64,000 bases of DNA from Inquilinus sp. Marseille-Q2685 (GCF_916619195.1 NZ_CAKAKL010000002.1:1366001-1430000); one strand, 5' to 3'; counted from the stretch's first letter, positions 1-9,345 are shown. Made by a program: numbers and translations. Notes: a model not told the origin generated them from the letters alone.

Positions 1-165
1 CGCCAGCGACGCGGTGGCGACCTGGTACAGCAGCGGCTGGAACAGGTGATGGTTGCGGCGGTCGATCAGGGTGATGTCGACCGGCGCGCCCTTGAGCCGG
101 AGCACCGCTTCCAGCCCGCCGAAGCCGGCGCCGATGATGACCACGCGGTGACGCGCTTCGGCCAT
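1..165 (-). CDS. ndh: Type II NADH dehydrogenase (NDH-2), N-terminal fragment
   Basis: This is the first 55 codons of a minus-strand gene that runs off the left edge of the window. The protein begins with a dinucleotide-binding fold, [13 protein letters not shown], at residues 8-20. It continues with [19 protein letters not shown], the segment typical of FAD-dependent type II NADH:quinone dehydrogenases, which pass electrons from NADH to quinone at the inner face of the membrane without pumping protons. The start is the ATG at 165-163. The C-terminal half and the second NAD(P)H-binding site are outside the window, so a related pyridine nucleotide-disulfide oxidoreductase cannot be excluded. 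Confidence 0.8.
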   Translation of the reverse strand, partial: MAEARHRVVIIGAGFGGLEAVLRLKGAPVDITLIDRRNHHLFQPLLYQVATASLA

Positions 166-299
166 GGATGATCCCCTCGCCTGAGACTGTCCCCTCACCG
201 ATATTGCGGTGCGGCAGGCCAGGGCAAGAGCGTCGCTTTGCCGCCCGGCCGGTTCGACGCCGGAGAGAGGGACGGTAGGAGGACGGAGATTGCCCCGCC

Positions 300-1211
300 T
301 CAGCGCCCGAACAGCGTCGGATACTCGGTCTTGGCCAGCGCCTCGCGCAGGGTCCGGCGCTCGGCCTCGGTCAGCGGCCGCAGCGGCGGGTGCGGCCGGC
401 GCCACGTGGCGTCGCCATGGATCTCGGCCACCGTGTCCTTCACCGCCGCCACCAGGGTGACGGTGCTGAGCGCCGCCCGCACGGCCCCGGCGGCGGCCAC
501 CGCGGCCTCGGCCTCCGGCGTGCCGGCCTGGTGCCAGGCGATCCGCGCCAGGGGACCGGTGACGTTGGTGGTGGCCGAGATGCAGCCGGCGAAACCGCGC
601 GCCTTCGCCAGGCCCAGCGTCGCCTCGGAGCTGGGGAACACGGCAATGCCCGGCACCCGCTTGGCCAGATCGGTCGAATAGGCGATGTCGCCCGAGGAAT
701 CCTTCAGCCCCAGCAGCGGGCCCGGATGCCGTTCGGCCAGCCGCGCCACCACCTCGATCGGCCAGGGCACGCCGGTGTTCTGCGGGATGTGATAGAGGTA
801 GAGGCCCAGCCCCTCGGCCCCCACCCGCTCGATCACCGCGTCGACATAGGCCACGAGGCTCTCATCGTCGATGCCCTTGTAGTAGAAGGGCGGCAGCAGC
901 AGCGCCCCGGCGAAGCCCAACGCCTTGGCCTCCGCCGTCAGCCGCACCGCATCCGCCAGCGCCGAGGCGCCGGTGCCGACCATGAAACGCTGCATCGGCA
1001 GGCCGGATTCGGCCACCGCCCGCATCGCCGCCAGACGCTGTTCGACCGAGAAGGAGGTCGCCTCGCCGGTGGTGCCGAGCAGGTTGACCCCGTCGCAGCC
1101 GCCGTCGCCGAGCAGCCAGCGGCAATGCGCGACCAGTTTCGCATGGTCGATGGAGAGGTCGTCGCGCAGCGGCGTGGCGGCGGCGGCGATGACGCCGGAC
1201 AGTCTCGGCAT
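300..1211 (-). CDS. DHDPS/NAL-family aldolase or dehydratase (DapA-like)
   Basis: This 303-residue TIM-barrel protein belongs to the dihydrodipicolinate synthase / N-acetylneuraminate lyase superfamily. The GTTGE motif that binds the keto-acid carboxylate is at residues 46-50, the conserved tyrosine lies in [10 protein letters not shown] (Tyr140), and the Schiff-base lysine is in GLKDSSGD (Lys170). It lies 24 bp downstream of an IlvD/Edd dehydratase on the same strand. In Azospirillum-type non-phosphorylated pentose pathways that pairing makes a sugar-acid dehydratase followed by a 2-keto-3-deoxy-sugar-acid dehydratase or aldolase. I infer a 2-keto-3-deoxy acid as substrate rather than a role in lysine synthesis. 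The exact substrate cannot be read from the sequence. Confidence 0.85.
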   Translation of the reverse strand: MPRLSGVIAAAATPLRDDLSIDHAKLVAHCRWLLGDGGCDGVNLLGTTGEATSFSVEQRLAAMRAVAESGLPMQRFMVGTGASALADAVRLTAEAKALGFAGALLLPPFYYKGIDDESLVAYVDAVIERVGAEGLGLYLYHIPQNTGVPWPIEVVARLAERHPGPLLGLKDSSGDIAYSTDLAKRVPGIAVFPSSEATLGLAKARGFAGCISATTNVTGPLARIAWHQAGTPEAEAAVAAAGAVRAALSTVTLVAAVKDTVAEIHGDATWRRPHPPLRPLTEAERRTLREALAKTEYPTLFGR

Positions 1212-1235
1212 AGTGATGATCCTCTGTCGGTCCGA

Positions 1236-2942
1236 TCAGCCGGCCTTCCGGCCCGGCACCAGGAAGTCGAAATCGCAGCCCTCGTCGGCCTGCAGCACGC
1301 TGTCGTGGAACAGCCGGGCATAGCCGCGGTCCGGCGCCGGCTTCGGGGGCGGCGCCTCGGCGGCGCGGCGGGCCAGCTCGGCGTCGTCGACCAGCAGGTC
1401 GAGCCGCCGGCCGGCAGTGTCGAGCCGGATGCGGTCGCCGGTGCGGACCAGGGCCAGCGGCCCGCCGGCCGCCGATTCCGGCGCGATGTGCAGCACGATG
1501 GTGCCGAAGGCGGTGCCGCTCATCCGCGCGTCGGACAGGCGGACCATGTCCTTCACCCCCTGCTGCGCCAGCTTGCGCGGGATCGGCAGGTAGCCGGCCT
1601 CCGGCATGCCCGGCGCGCCCTTCGGCCCTGCGCTGCGCAGCACCAGCACGTCGTCGGCCGCGACGTCGAGATCGGGGTCGTCGATCCGCGCCGCCATGTC
1701 CTCGACCGACTCGAACACCACCGCCCGGCCGGTGTGCTGCAGCAGCGCCGGCGTCGCCGCCGACTGCTTGATCACCGCCCCGCGGGGGCACAGGTTGCCC
1801 TGCAGCACCGCCATGGCGCCCTGGGCCTTCAGCGGATTCGAGCGCGGCCGGATCACCTCCGCGTCGCGCCATTCGCCCGGCGGGGGCAGCGTGTCGGCCA
1901 GGATGCCGCCGGCCACGGTCGGCACGGTCAGGTCCAGGAGGTCCTGCAGCTCCGCCAGCAGATGCGGCACGCCGCCGGCGTGGTGGAAATGCTCCATGTA
2001 ATGCGCACCGGAGGGCTTGAGGTCGATCAGCACCGGCGTCTCGCGCCCGATGCGGTCGAACTCGGCATAGTCGATCGGCTGGCCGACGCGGCCGGCGATG
2101 GCGGCCAGGTGCACCAGCCCGTTGGTCGCCCCGCCGACCGCCTGCAGCGCCACCATGGCGTTGCGGAAGGCGCCGGGCACCAGGATCTCGGACGGCTTCG
2201 GCCCGCCGGACACCGCCATGCGCGCCGCCGCCTGGCCCGTGGCCTCGGCGCAGCGGATGCGGTCGGCATTGGTGGCCGGGATCGCCGCCGCGCCGGGCAG
2301 CGACAGGCCCAGCGTCTCGGCCAGGATCGCCATGGTGCTGGCGGTGCCCATCACCATGCAGGTGCCGACCGACGGCGCCAGCCGGCCGTTCACCGCCTCG
2401 ATCTCCTGGTCGTCGATCTCGCCAGCGCGCCAACGGCCCCAAAGGCGCCGGCAGTCGGTGCAGGCGCCCAGCACCTCGCCCTTGTGGTGGCCGACCACCA
2501 TCGGGCCGGTGGGCAGCACGATCGCCGGCAGGTCGGCGCTGGCCGCGGCCATGATCTGGGCTGGCACGGTCTTGTCGCAGCCGCCGATCAGCACCACCGC
2601 ATCCATCGGCTGGGCGCGGATCATCTCCTCCGTGTCCATCGCCATCAGGTTGCGCAGGAACATGCTGGTCGGATGGGCGAAGGATTCGTGGATCGAGATG
2701 GTCGGGAACGCCATCGGCATGCCGCCGGCCAGCATCACCCCGCGCTTCACCGCCTCGACCAGTTGCGGCACGTTGCCGTGGCAGGGGTTGAAGTCGCTGC
2801 CGGTGTCGACGATGCCGATGATCGGCCGGTCCAGCGCGTCGTCGGAATAGCCCATGGCCTTGATGAAGGCCTTGCGCAGGAACAGCGAGAACCCGGCGTC
2901 GCCGTAGCTGGTCAGCCCCTTCCGCAGGCCGCGCTTGTCCAT
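1236..2942 (-). CDS. IlvD/Edd-family sugar-acid dehydratase
   Basis: This 568-residue enzyme is of the dihydroxy-acid/phosphogluconate dehydratase family. It carries the three cysteines expected to hold its Fe-S cluster: Cys54 in FNPCHGN, Cys122 in GGCDKTVPA and Cys195 in GTCMVMGTAS. The ATG at 2942 (MDKRGLRKGL) is chosen because longer in-frame extensions run antisense through the ftsH-like gene. The partner DHDPS-family gene follows at once, so the pair probably dehydrates an aldonic acid such as L-arabonate or D-xylonate and then processes the 2-keto-3-deoxy product. Assignment as ilvD is unlikely given that neighbour. The 150 bp between this start and the divergent ftsH-like gene should hold both promoters. 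Confidence 0.85.
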   Translation of the reverse strand: MDKRGLRKGLTSYGDAGFSLFLRKAFIKAMGYSDDALDRPIIGIVDTGSDFNPCHGNVPQLVEAVKRGVMLAGGMPMAFPTISIHESFAHPTSMFLRNLMAMDTEEMIRAQPMDAVVLIGGCDKTVPAQIMAAASADLPAIVLPTGPMVVGHHKGEVLGACTDCRRLWGRWRAGEIDDQEIEAVNGRLAPSVGTCMVMGTASTMAILAETLGLSLPGAAAIPATNADRIRCAEATGQAAARMAVSGGPKPSEILVPGAFRNAMVALQAVGGATNGLVHLAAIAGRVGQPIDYAEFDRIGRETPVLIDLKPSGAHYMEHFHHAGGVPHLLAELQDLLDLTVPTVAGGILADTLPPPGEWRDAEVIRPRSNPLKAQGAMAVLQGNLCPRGAVIKQSAATPALLQHTGRAVVFESVEDMAARIDDPDLDVAADDVLVLRSAGPKGAPGMPEAGYLPIPRKLAQQGVKDMVRLSDARMSGTAFGTIVLHIAPESAAGGPLALVRTGDRIRLDTAGRRLDLLVDDAELARRAAEAPPPKPAPDRGYARLFHDSVLQADEGCDFDFLVPGRKAG

Positions 2943-3092
2943 GGGAAACCTTCCGGGATGACGGTCGCGGCCGCTGCGCCGCGTGACTGTCGCACCGTAG
3001 GCCGCGGCCTTCGATTGTTCAACGATCCCCCGATGGACCGTTCGGGGTCTCGGGAGTGTTTTAGAGGCGTGAGCCCGAGCGAGACGCCGCAG

Positions 3093-4940
3093 ATGCCGCA
3101 GATGAACAACAAGGCCCGGTTCCACGTCTGGTACTGGATCGCCGCCTTCTTCGGCATCCTGCTGCTGCAGTATCTGATCACCACCGCGCAGCAGGTGGCG
3201 CCGATCCCCTACAGTGAGTTCGAACAGTATCTGCGCGACGGCAAGATCGCCGAGGTCGCCGTCTCCGACCGCTACATCCAGGGCACGCTGAAGCAGCCGC
3301 TGGAAAGCGGCCAGACCCAGTTCCTGACCACGCGGGTGGATCCGGCTTTCGCCGAGGATCTGCAGCGCTACGGCGTGCGCTTCACGGGCCAGGTCGAAAG
3401 CACCTTCTTCCGCGACCTCCTGTCCTGGGTCCTGCCGGTGCTGCTGTTCTTCGGCCTGTGGGGCTTCCTGCTGCGCCGCATGGGCGGCGGCATCGGCGGC
3501 GGGCTGATGCAGATCGGACGCAGCAAGGCCAAGATCTATGTCGAGGCCGACACCGGGGTTCATTTCGACGACGTCGCCGGGGTGGACGAAGCGAAGGCCG
3601 AGCTGCAGGAGATCGTCTCCTTCCTCAAGGATCCGAAGGCCTATGGCCGGCTCGGCGGGCGCATGCCCAAGGGCGTGCTGCTGGTCGGCCCGCCGGGCAC
3701 CGGCAAGACGCTGCTGGCCAAGGCCGTGGCCGGCGAGGCCAAGGTGCCGTTCTTCTCGATCTCCGGCTCGGAATTCGTCGAGATGTTCGTCGGCGTCGGC
3801 GCCGCCCGGGTGCGCGACCTGTTCGAGCAGGCGAGAGCCAAGGCTCCCGCGATCATCTTCATCGACGAGCTCGACGCGCTGGGCCGCGCCCGCGGCATCG
3901 GCCCCTTCGGCGGCGGTCATGACGAGAAGGAGCAGACGCTGAACCAGCTGCTGGTCGAGCTCGACGGCTTCGATTCATCGACCGGCCTGGTGCTGCTGGC
4001 CGCGACCAACCGGCCGGAGATCCTGGATCCGGCCCTGCTGCGCGCCGGCCGTTTCGACCGGCAGGTGCTGGTCGACCGGCCCGACAAGCCCGGCCGCATC
4101 CAGATCCTGAAGGTGCATCTGCGCAAGGCCAGGCTGGGGCCGGACGTGGACCCGGAGAAGATCGCCGCCCTGACCCCCGGCTTCACCGGCGCCGACCTCG
4201 CCAACCTGGTCAACGAGGCGACGCTTCTCGCGACCCGGCGCGGCGCCGACGCCGTGACGATGGAGGACTTCAACAACGCGGTGGAGCGCATCATCGCCGG
4301 CCTCGAGAAGCGCAACCGGCTGCTGAACCCGCGCGAGCGCGAGATCGTCGCCTTCCACGAAATGGGCCATGCCCTGGTCGCCATGGCCCTGCCCGGCACC
4401 GACCCGGTGCACAAGGTCTCGATCATCCCGCGCGGGGTCGGCGCCCTCGGCTACACCATCCAGCGCCCGACCGAGGACCGCTTCCTGATGACCCAGGCGG
4501 AGCTCGAGACCAAGATGGCGGTGCTGCTGGGGGGTCGGGCCGCCGAATGGATCGTGTTCCATCACCTCTCGACCGGCGCCGCCGACGACCTGGCCAAGGT
4601 CACCGACATCGCCCGCGCCATGGTCACGCGTTACGGCATGTCGAAGGCGCTGGGCCATGTCGCGCTGGAGAAGGACCAGCGCTCGTTCCTCAGCCCCAAC
4701 CCACTCGCGGGCGGGCCACGGGAGCGCGACTTCTCCGACGAGACCGCGGCGGAGATCGACGCCGAGGTGCGGCGGATCGTCGATGCCGCCTTCGACCGCA
4801 CGGTCCGGATATTGACCGAACGCCGCACCCTGCTCGACCGCACGGCGAAGCGCCTCCTGGAAAAGGAGACCCTCGACGCCGCCGAGCTAGCCGCCCTGAC
4901 CGGCGCCGAGGCGACGGCGAAGACCGGGACGGAGGACTGA
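3093..4940 (+). CDS. ftsH: FtsH-family membrane AAA+ zinc metalloprotease
   Basis: This 615-residue membrane-anchored, ATP-driven protease degrades misfolded or regulatory membrane and cytosolic proteins. There is an N-terminal transmembrane segment at about 12-30, a periplasmic FtsH-ext domain, and a second helix at about 108-127. The AAA module has Walker A GPPGTGKT (199-206), [11 protein letters not shown] as Walker B and a second region of homology ending LLRAGRFDR. The zinc motif is HEMGH (422-426). The start is uncertain: GTG 3069, ATG 3093 and ATG 3102 are all in frame, and none has a good ribosome site. The region upstream is sparse in FtsH-like sequence. It stands alone, without tilS or hflKC, so it may be an accessory FtsH paralogue. 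Confidence 0.9.
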   Translation: MPQMNNKARFHVWYWIAAFFGILLLQYLITTAQQVAPIPYSEFEQYLRDGKIAEVAVSDRYIQGTLKQPLESGQTQFLTTRVDPAFAEDLQRYGVRFTGQVESTFFRDLLSWVLPVLLFFGLWGFLLRRMGGGIGGGLMQIGRSKAKIYVEADTGVHFDDVAGVDEAKAELQEIVSFLKDPKAYGRLGGRMPKGVLLVGPPGTGKTLLAKAVAGEAKVPFFSISGSEFVEMFVGVGAARVRDLFEQARAKAPAIIFIDELDALGRARGIGPFGGGHDEKEQTLNQLLVELDGFDSSTGLVLLAATNRPEILDPALLRAGRFDRQVLVDRPDKPGRIQILKVHLRKARLGPDVDPEKIAALTPGFTGADLANLVNEATLLATRRGADAVTMEDFNNAVERIIAGLEKRNRLLNPREREIVAFHEMGHALVAMALPGTDPVHKVSIIPRGVGALGYTIQRPTEDRFLMTQAELETKMAVLLGGRAAEWIVFHHLSTGAADDLAKVTDIARAMVTRYGMSKALGHVALEKDQRSFLSPNPLAGGPRERDFSDETAAEIDAEVRRIVDAAFDRTVRILTERRTLLDRTAKRLLEKETLDAAELAALTGAEATAKTGTED

Positions 4941-4943
4941 GAG

Positions 4944-5903
4944 CTAGTCCCGGTACAGCGCCGCCACCCGCCGCGCCCCCTCGGCCAGGGCCCGGCGCAG
5001 TTCGGGCGGGTCCAGCACCTCGACCAGATCGGTGAAGCCCAGCAGCAGCCGGGCGGCATGGCCGACGCCCTCGATCGGCACGGTCGCCCGCCGCCATCCT
5101 TCGGCGTCCGGCTCCGCCTGCCGCACCGCCTCGGCCGCGTCGGCGCCCAGCCGGTCGAGCAGCGGCAGCGCCTCGGGCGAGACGCGCAGCACGGCCTCGG
5201 CCCGGCGCAGCTCGCGGGCGAAGCGCTGCAGCGACTCCCGCCACTGCGCCGCCAGCTCGAATCCGGCGGGATAGTCGAAGCCGTCCGGCAGCACGTCGAG
5301 GTCCAGCACCTTGGCGACCTTGTAGGTGCGGATGTCGGCTCCCGTTCGCGCCATCAGGTACCAGGCGCCGGCCTTGAGCACGAGGCCGAGCGGATCGATC
5401 GTGCGCCGCACCGTGGCCGACCAGCTCTCGTAGCGGATCACCAGGCGCCGCTGGCCCCAGACCGCCCGGGCGATCGCCGGCAGGTGCAGGGGCGGCTCGG
5501 CCCGGCGGTACCAGTCGACCGGGTCGAGGTGGAAGCGGTCGCCGACCCGGGCCGCGCCCTCCCCCGCCGCCGGGGGCACCGCCGCCAGCAGCTTCAGCCG
5601 CGCCGCCGCCAGCGGCTCGGCCAGGCCGAGATCCGCCGCCGGCCCGGGAAGACCCGCCAGCAGCAGGGTCTCGGCCTCGCCAGCGGTCATGCCGGTCAGC
5701 CGGGTGCGGTAGCCGTCCAAGAGCGCGAAGCCGCCGCCCGGGCCGCGATCGGCATAGACCGGCACGCCGGCGGCCGACAGCTCGTCGATGTCGCGATAGA
5801 CGGTCCGGACCGAGACCTCGAACTCCGCCGCCAGCGCCTGGGCGGTTAGGCGGCCGCGGGACTGCAGCAGCAGCAGGATCGACAGCAGGCGGTTGGCGCG
5901 CAT
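4944..5903 (-). CDS. YafY-type HTH-WYL transcriptional regulator
   Basis: This 319-residue regulator has an N-terminal DeoR-like HTH_11 domain (LTAQALAAEFEVSVRTVYRD, residues 19-38) followed by a WYL sensor domain. The latter is visible as LVIRYESWSATVRRTIDPLGLVL, a region that usually binds nucleic acid or small ligands. The start is the ATG at 5903, where the helix-turn-helix begins (MRANRLL). Longer readings would cross the divergent gene at 5992. It is divergent from, and 88 bp away from, that small DUF1579-like protein, so it probably controls it and itself through the shared intergenic DNA. Its stop lies 3 bp beyond the ftsH-like stop, on the opposite strand. Confidence 0.82.
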   Translation of the reverse strand: MRANRLLSILLLLQSRGRLTAQALAAEFEVSVRTVYRDIDELSAAGVPVYADRGPGGGFALLDGYRTRLTGMTAGEAETLLLAGLPGPAADLGLAEPLAAARLKLLAAVPPAAGEGAARVGDRFHLDPVDWYRRAEPPLHLPAIARAVWGQRRLVIRYESWSATVRRTIDPLGLVLKAGAWYLMARTGADIRTYKVAKVLDLDVLPDGFDYPAGFELAAQWRESLQRFARELRRAEAVLRVSPEALPLLDRLGADAAEAVRQAEPDAEGWRRATVPIEGVGHAARLLLGFTDLVEVLDPPELRRALAEGARRVAALYRD

Positions 5904-5991
5904 GGCCCGAGCATAGCCGAAATCCTGACATTCGGTGTCAGCCGGACGCCTGCATCCTCCGCCGCATCGCCACTGCATCACGGAGAGACCG

Positions 5992-6525
5992 ATGCCCGCT
6001 TTGTTCGCCAAGCCCGCCCCCGGCACCGACCCCAGCGTCCCCGATTCGCCGAATGACGGCCGCGACGATTTCGGCCCGCTGTTCGGCCGCTGGTCGGTGT
6101 CGCACCGAAGGCTGCGCCGCCGCCTCGTCGGCGACACGCTGTGGGACGAGTTCGCCGGCCATTCCGAGATGCGGCCGCTGATCGGCGGCCTGGGCACGAT
6201 CGACGACAACATCCTGGAGCTGCCGTCCGGCCCCTATCGCGCCGCCACGCTGCGCCTGTTCGACGCGGCGACGAAGCTGTGGTCGATCTGGTGGTTCGAC
6301 GGCCGCAGCCTGCACATGGACGAGGCGCCGCTGCGCGGCCGGTTCGAGGACGGTGTCGGCACCTTCTTCGCCGACGATGTCTGGGAGGGCACGCCGATCC
6401 GGGTGCGCTTCATCTGGTCGGAGATCACCGGCCATTCGGCGCGCTGGGAGCAGGCCTTCTCGACCGATGGCGGCGAGAGCTGGGAGACCAACTGGATCAT
6501 GCGCTTCGAGCGCACCGGCGACTGA
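5992..6525 (+). CDS. DUF1579-like small beta-rich protein of unknown function
   Basis: This 177-residue protein resembles the DUF1579 family of probable calycin-like beta-barrels. Recognisable points are FGPLFGRWSVSHRR near residue 30, GLGTIDDN, a WSIWWFDGR segment and the closing WETNWIMRFER. The ATG at 5992 follows GGAGAG at 5982-5987, a good ribosome site, so the longer reading from 5935 is rejected. No signal peptide or membrane segment is seen. It lies divergent to a WYL regulator, an arrangement common for this family. I infer that it is that regulator's target, but its biochemical role is unknown. Confidence 0.7.
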   Translation: MPALFAKPAPGTDPSVPDSPNDGRDDFGPLFGRWSVSHRRLRRRLVGDTLWDEFAGHSEMRPLIGGLGTIDDNILELPSGPYRAATLRLFDAATKLWSIWWFDGRSLHMDEAPLRGRFEDGVGTFFADDVWEGTPIRVRFIWSEITGHSARWEQAFSTDGGESWETNWIMRFERTGD

Positions 6526-6603
6526 CCGGCGCCGAATCTCCTGGGCAGCGGCCCCGCGATGGTCCAGAACCGGAGATATCCGGCGGCACGGGGAAGGATC
6601 GGG

Positions 6604-6810
6604 ATGGACGAGACCAGGATCGATCGGGAGGCCATGGGGCGCCTGGCCAAGGCGGTGGCCTTCATCTGCGGGCCGGAGCACGCGACCGCCCTGGCCCTGA
6701 AGGCCGCGGCGGAGAGCGGCACGGAGCGCGACATCAAGGCGGCCCGGGCCCTGTTCCTGAAGCTGAAGCCTGGCGACCGCAAGGCCGCCCTGACCATGCT
6801 GGACACCTGA
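6604..6810 (+). CDS. Small hypothetical helical protein, 68 aa
   Basis: The ATG at 6604 is preceded by GGGGAAGGATC, which supplies a ribosome-binding site about 7 bases upstream. The protein is alanine- and lysine-rich and predicted helical, with no signal peptide or membrane span. I do not recognise a family. It sits 15 bp ahead of two acetyltransferase genes on the same strand, so it may be the first cistron of that unit. Its compact codon usage, matching the neighbours, supports it being real. Confidence 0.5.
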   Translation: MDETRIDREAMGRLAKAVAFICGPEHATALALKAAAESGTERDIKAARALFLKLKPGDRKAALTMLDT

Positions 6811-6825
6811 GCCGGGCGCCACGGC

Positions 6826-7320
6826 ATGATCAGAGACCAGCGACCCGAAGACGACGCGACGGTGCGGCAACTGGTCGAGGACGCGTTCCGCGGCCGCCCC
6901 TACGCCGACGGCAGCGAACCCGCCATCGTCGAGGCGCTGCGGGCCGCCGGGGCGCTGAGCGTGGCGCTGGTGGCGGAGGAGGACGGCGAGATCCTCGGCC
7001 AGGTCGCCTTCTCGCCCGTCGCCATCAACGGCTCGATCCGGGATTGGTACGGGCTCGGCCCCGTGGCTGTCCGGCCCGACCGGCAGGGACAGGGGATCGG
7101 CCAGGCCCTGATCCGAGCCGGCCTCGACCGGATCCGAGCGCTCGGGGCCCAGGGCTGCGTCCTGGCCGGCGCGCCCGGCTATTACGGCCGCTTCGGCTTC
7201 GCCGCCGACCCGCGGCTGCAGTCGCCGGGCATCCCGGCCCAGTACTTCCTGGCGCTGCCCTTCGGCGGGGAAGTGCCGGACGGGACGGTGACGTTCCACG
7301 CGGCGTTCGGCGTCGCATGA
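6826..7320 (+). CDS. GNAT-family N-acetyltransferase (YhbS-like)
   Basis: This 164-residue acetyltransferase transfers an acetyl group from acetyl-CoA to an amine of unknown substrate. The central GNAT strand-turn-helix is visible as GPVAVRPDRQGQGIGQALI (residues 77-95), whose Q/RxxGxG/A loop grips the pyrophosphate of acetyl-CoA. It is followed by VLAGAPGYYGRFGF, a signature of the YhbS-type subgroup. The gene's stop overlaps the start of the next acetyltransferase (ATGA at 7317-7320), so the two are translationally coupled. Confidence 0.85.
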   Translation: MIRDQRPEDDATVRQLVEDAFRGRPYADGSEPAIVEALRAAGALSVALVAEEDGEILGQVAFSPVAINGSIRDWYGLGPVAVRPDRQGQGIGQALIRAGLDRIRALGAQGCVLAGAPGYYGRFGFAADPRLQSPGIPAQYFLALPFGGEVPDGTVTFHAAFGVA

Positions 7321-7835
7321 CCGTTCTCCACACGCCCCGCCTGCGGCTGGAGCCCTATGCGGAGAAGCATTTCGGGGGATTGCTCGCGCTGAACTCCGAT
7401 CCGGTGGTGATGCGCCATGTCGGCGGCACGACCGACACGGCGGAGGACGTCCGCGCCGGCATCGCCCGGGTGCAGGCGCGCTGGGCGGCCCAGGGCTTCT
7501 CCTGGTGGGCGTTCCTGCCGGCCGGGTCGGACGAGGTGATCGGCGCCGGCTGCGTCCAGCACATCGAGAACGACCCGGCCCAGCCGCTGGAGATCGGCTG
7601 GCGGCTGCGGCCGGATCATTGGGGCCGGGGCCTGGCGACCGAGGCGGCGCGGGCGATGGCCGAATTCGCCTTCACCGCGCTGCGGGCGCCCTGCCTCTAC
7701 GGCGTGGCCGATCCCGGCAACGCCGCCTCGATCCGGGTGATGCAGCGGCTCGGCATGCGCAGCATCGGCCTGGAGCGGCATTACGGCATCGACTGCGCGG
7801 TCTGGCGGCTGGATGCGCCCGACCGTCAGCCCTGA
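7317..7835 (+). CDS. RimJ/RimL-type GNAT N-acetyltransferase
   Basis: This 172-residue member of the RimJ/RimL branch of GNAT enzymes starts with the typical TPRLRLEPY segment. It carries IGWRLRPDHWGRGLATEAARA as the acetyl-CoA-binding loop, and the C-terminal NAASIRVMQRLGMR is characteristic of this branch. Members acetylate ribosomal protein N-termini or small amines, and the substrate here is not deducible. The start overlaps the previous gene by ATGA. The last 10 bp overlap the convergent glutathione transferase gene. Confidence 0.85.
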   Translation: MTVLHTPRLRLEPYAEKHFGGLLALNSDPVVMRHVGGTTDTAEDVRAGIARVQARWAAQGFSWWAFLPAGSDEVIGAGCVQHIENDPAQPLEIGWRLRPDHWGRGLATEAARAMAEFAFTALRAPCLYGVADPGNAASIRVMQRLGMRSIGLERHYGIDCAVWRLDAPDRQP

Positions 7836-8524
7836 ACGCAGGGCGCCGCCCGGGCCATGCCGCCGAAGGCGTCGAGCAGCCGGTCGCGCCAGGCGAAGAC
7901 CGGGTCGTCCGGCTGCAGCAGCTCAGCCGGGCTGGTGCAGCGCGCCCACATGAACATGCCGAAGACGCAGTAATCGGCATAGGCCGGCTGCGCCCCGGAG
8001 AGGAACGGATCCTGCGCCAGAGCCCGGCGCAGCGGGGTCAGCGCCTGCTTCAGGGCCGCCATATGGGCCGGCCGGTCGGCGACGACCTCCTCCAGCCTCT
8101 GGCCGAAGCGCTGCTCACGTGAGCCGCGGAAATAGTCGAGGTCCCCCTCGTCCAGGCAGCCGAAGATGTCGACCAGGATGACCCGCGCGATCCCCGGGCT
8201 CAGCACGGTATCGGCCCAGTGGTTGACGAAGCGTGCCAGTGGCACGGAAGCGGCGCCGCCGAACAGCGACGGCCGGTCGGGGAAGCGCTCCTCGAGATGC
8301 AGCGCGATGCGCCAGGAGTCGGAGACGGTCTCGCCGTCATGCACCAGCACCGGCACCAGCCCCTGGCCGGAGAAGGCGATCGCCTGCTTCTCCGAGAACC
8401 GCCACGGCACCCGCTCCGCCTCCAGCCCCTTATGGGCCAGGGCCATGCGGGTCTTCCAGCAATGCGGGCTGAAGCGCAGCGCGGCATCGGCGCCGGCCAG
8501 TTCGTAGAGGGTGAGGGCCGCCAC
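7826..8524 (-). CDS. Glutathione S-transferase family protein
   Basis: This 232-residue protein has a thioredoxin-fold N-terminal domain (TLYELAGADAALRFSPHCWKTRMAL region, residues 4-28) and a helical C-terminal domain. SDSWRIALHLEERFP near residue 68 is the glutathione-binding SNAIL-equivalent region. The start is GTG at 8524, 3 bp after the stop of a second glutathione transferase on the same strand, so the two probably form an operon. The SPHCWKTRMAL stretch resembles plant-type or EF1B-like GSTs. Function as a detoxifying transferase or a thiol reductase cannot be told apart. Confidence 0.8.
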   Translation of the reverse strand: MAALTLYELAGADAALRFSPHCWKTRMALAHKGLEAERVPWRFSEKQAIAFSGQGLVPVLVHDGETVSDSWRIALHLEERFPDRPSLFGGAASVPLARFVNHWADTVLSPGIARVILVDIFGCLDEGDLDYFRGSREQRFGQRLEEVVADRPAHMAALKQALTPLRRALAQDPFLSGAQPAYADYCVFGMFMWARCTSPAELLQPDDPVFAWRDRLLDAFGGMARAAPCVQG

Positions 8525-8527
8525 GGG

Positions 8528-9250
8528 TCAGGCCCTGCCCTGCATGGTCGCGGCCGCGACCGTTGCAGCCGACTGGCCGAACAGGTGGCGCTTCGAGTCC
8601 TCGGTCACCGTCGGCACGGTGTTGATCTGCGCCGCGATCTCGTAGGCGCGGACCACCGAGGGCCGGGCCGCCATGGCGGCGAACCAGCGGGCGACGTTCG
8701 GGAAATCCTCAAGCCGCTGCTGCTGCCGCTGGTGGGGCACGATCCAGGGATAGATGGCGATATCGGCGATCGAGAACTCGTCGGCGACGAAGTCCCGGCC
8801 GGCGAGCTGGCGATCCAGCACGCTGTAGAGCCGCCCGGTCTCCTTGACGTAGCGCTCGGTCGCGTAGGGGATGCGCTCCGGCGCGTAAATCGAGAAGTGG
8901 TGGTTCTGCCCGGCCATCGGCCCGAGGCCGCCCATCTGCCAGTACAGCCATTGCAGCGCCCCGAAGCGCTCGCGCGCGCTCCTGGGCAGCAGCTTGCCGG
9001 ACTTGTCGGCGAGGTATTCGAGGATGGCGCCGGATTCGAAGATCGAGATCGGCGCGCCGCCCTCCGCCGGGTCGTGGTCGACGATGGCGGGGATGCGGTT
9101 GTTCGGGGCGATCGCCAGGAAGTCAGGCCTGAACTGCTCGCCCTGCGAGATGTTCACCGGGACGATCCGGTAGGGCAGCCCCAGCTCCTCCAGCGCGATC
9201 GTGATCTTGTGGCCGTTCGGCGTGGTCCAGTAATGCAGGTCGATCATCAT
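8528..9250 (-). CDS. YfcG/Ure2p-like glutathione transferase
   Basis: This 240-residue Nu-class-like glutathione transferase opens LHYWTTPNGHKITIALEELGLPY. The TPNGHK motif (residues 9-14) is the signature of YfcG-type disulfide-bond oxidoreductases. It is followed by APNNRIPAIVDHD and FESGAILEYLADKSGKLLP, the glutathione-binding loop. The gene is divergent from a tetR-type gene, and two palindromes lie between them, so it is likely repressed by that TetR protein and induced by an electrophile or oxidant. The tandem partner GST starts 3 bp downstream. Confidence 0.87.
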   Translation of the reverse strand: MMIDLHYWTTPNGHKITIALEELGLPYRIVPVNISQGEQFRPDFLAIAPNNRIPAIVDHDPAEGGAPISIFESGAILEYLADKSGKLLPRSARERFGALQWLYWQMGGLGPMAGQNHHFSIYAPERIPYATERYVKETGRLYSVLDRQLAGRDFVADEFSIADIAIYPWIVPHQRQQQRLEDFPNVARWFAAMAARPSVVRAYEIAAQINTVPTVTEDSKRHLFGQSAATVAAATMQGRA

Positions 9251-9293
9251 CCGGTCCTCGGGATCTGGCCGTCGCGGGGTCGATCGGCTATGC

Positions 9294-9327
9294 TTGACAT
9301 GAGCGTCAAATTTGACATCGATGTCAA
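9294..9327. promoter_or_regulatory. Double palindromic operator between gst and tetR
   Basis: There are two TTGAC...GTCAA sites in tandem. 9294-9309 is TTGACATGAGCGTCAA, an imperfect dyad, and 9312-9327 is TTGACATCGATGTCAA, a perfect 16-bp palindrome. Their centres are 18 bp apart, close to two helical turns. They sit directly in front of the divergent tetR (start about 9346) and 44 bp ahead of the GST start, so binding would block both promoters. TTGACA within each site may also serve as a -35 element. Confidence 0.65.
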
Positions 9328-9345
9328 GAATGATCCGAGGCGGTG

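Noticed and set aside
1236-2942. ilvD, dihydroxy-acid dehydratase of branched-chain amino acid synthesis
   Set aside because: Coupling with a DHDPS-family gene points to sugar-acid catabolism. The family contains both functions, so no symbol is given.
390-3068. A plus-strand open frame running into the ftsH-like gene from 390, giving a 1516-residue reading
   Set aside because: The upstream two thirds are antisense to the DHDPS and IlvD genes and have the His/Arg/Gly-rich composition of a shadow frame. FtsH homology starts only near 3093.
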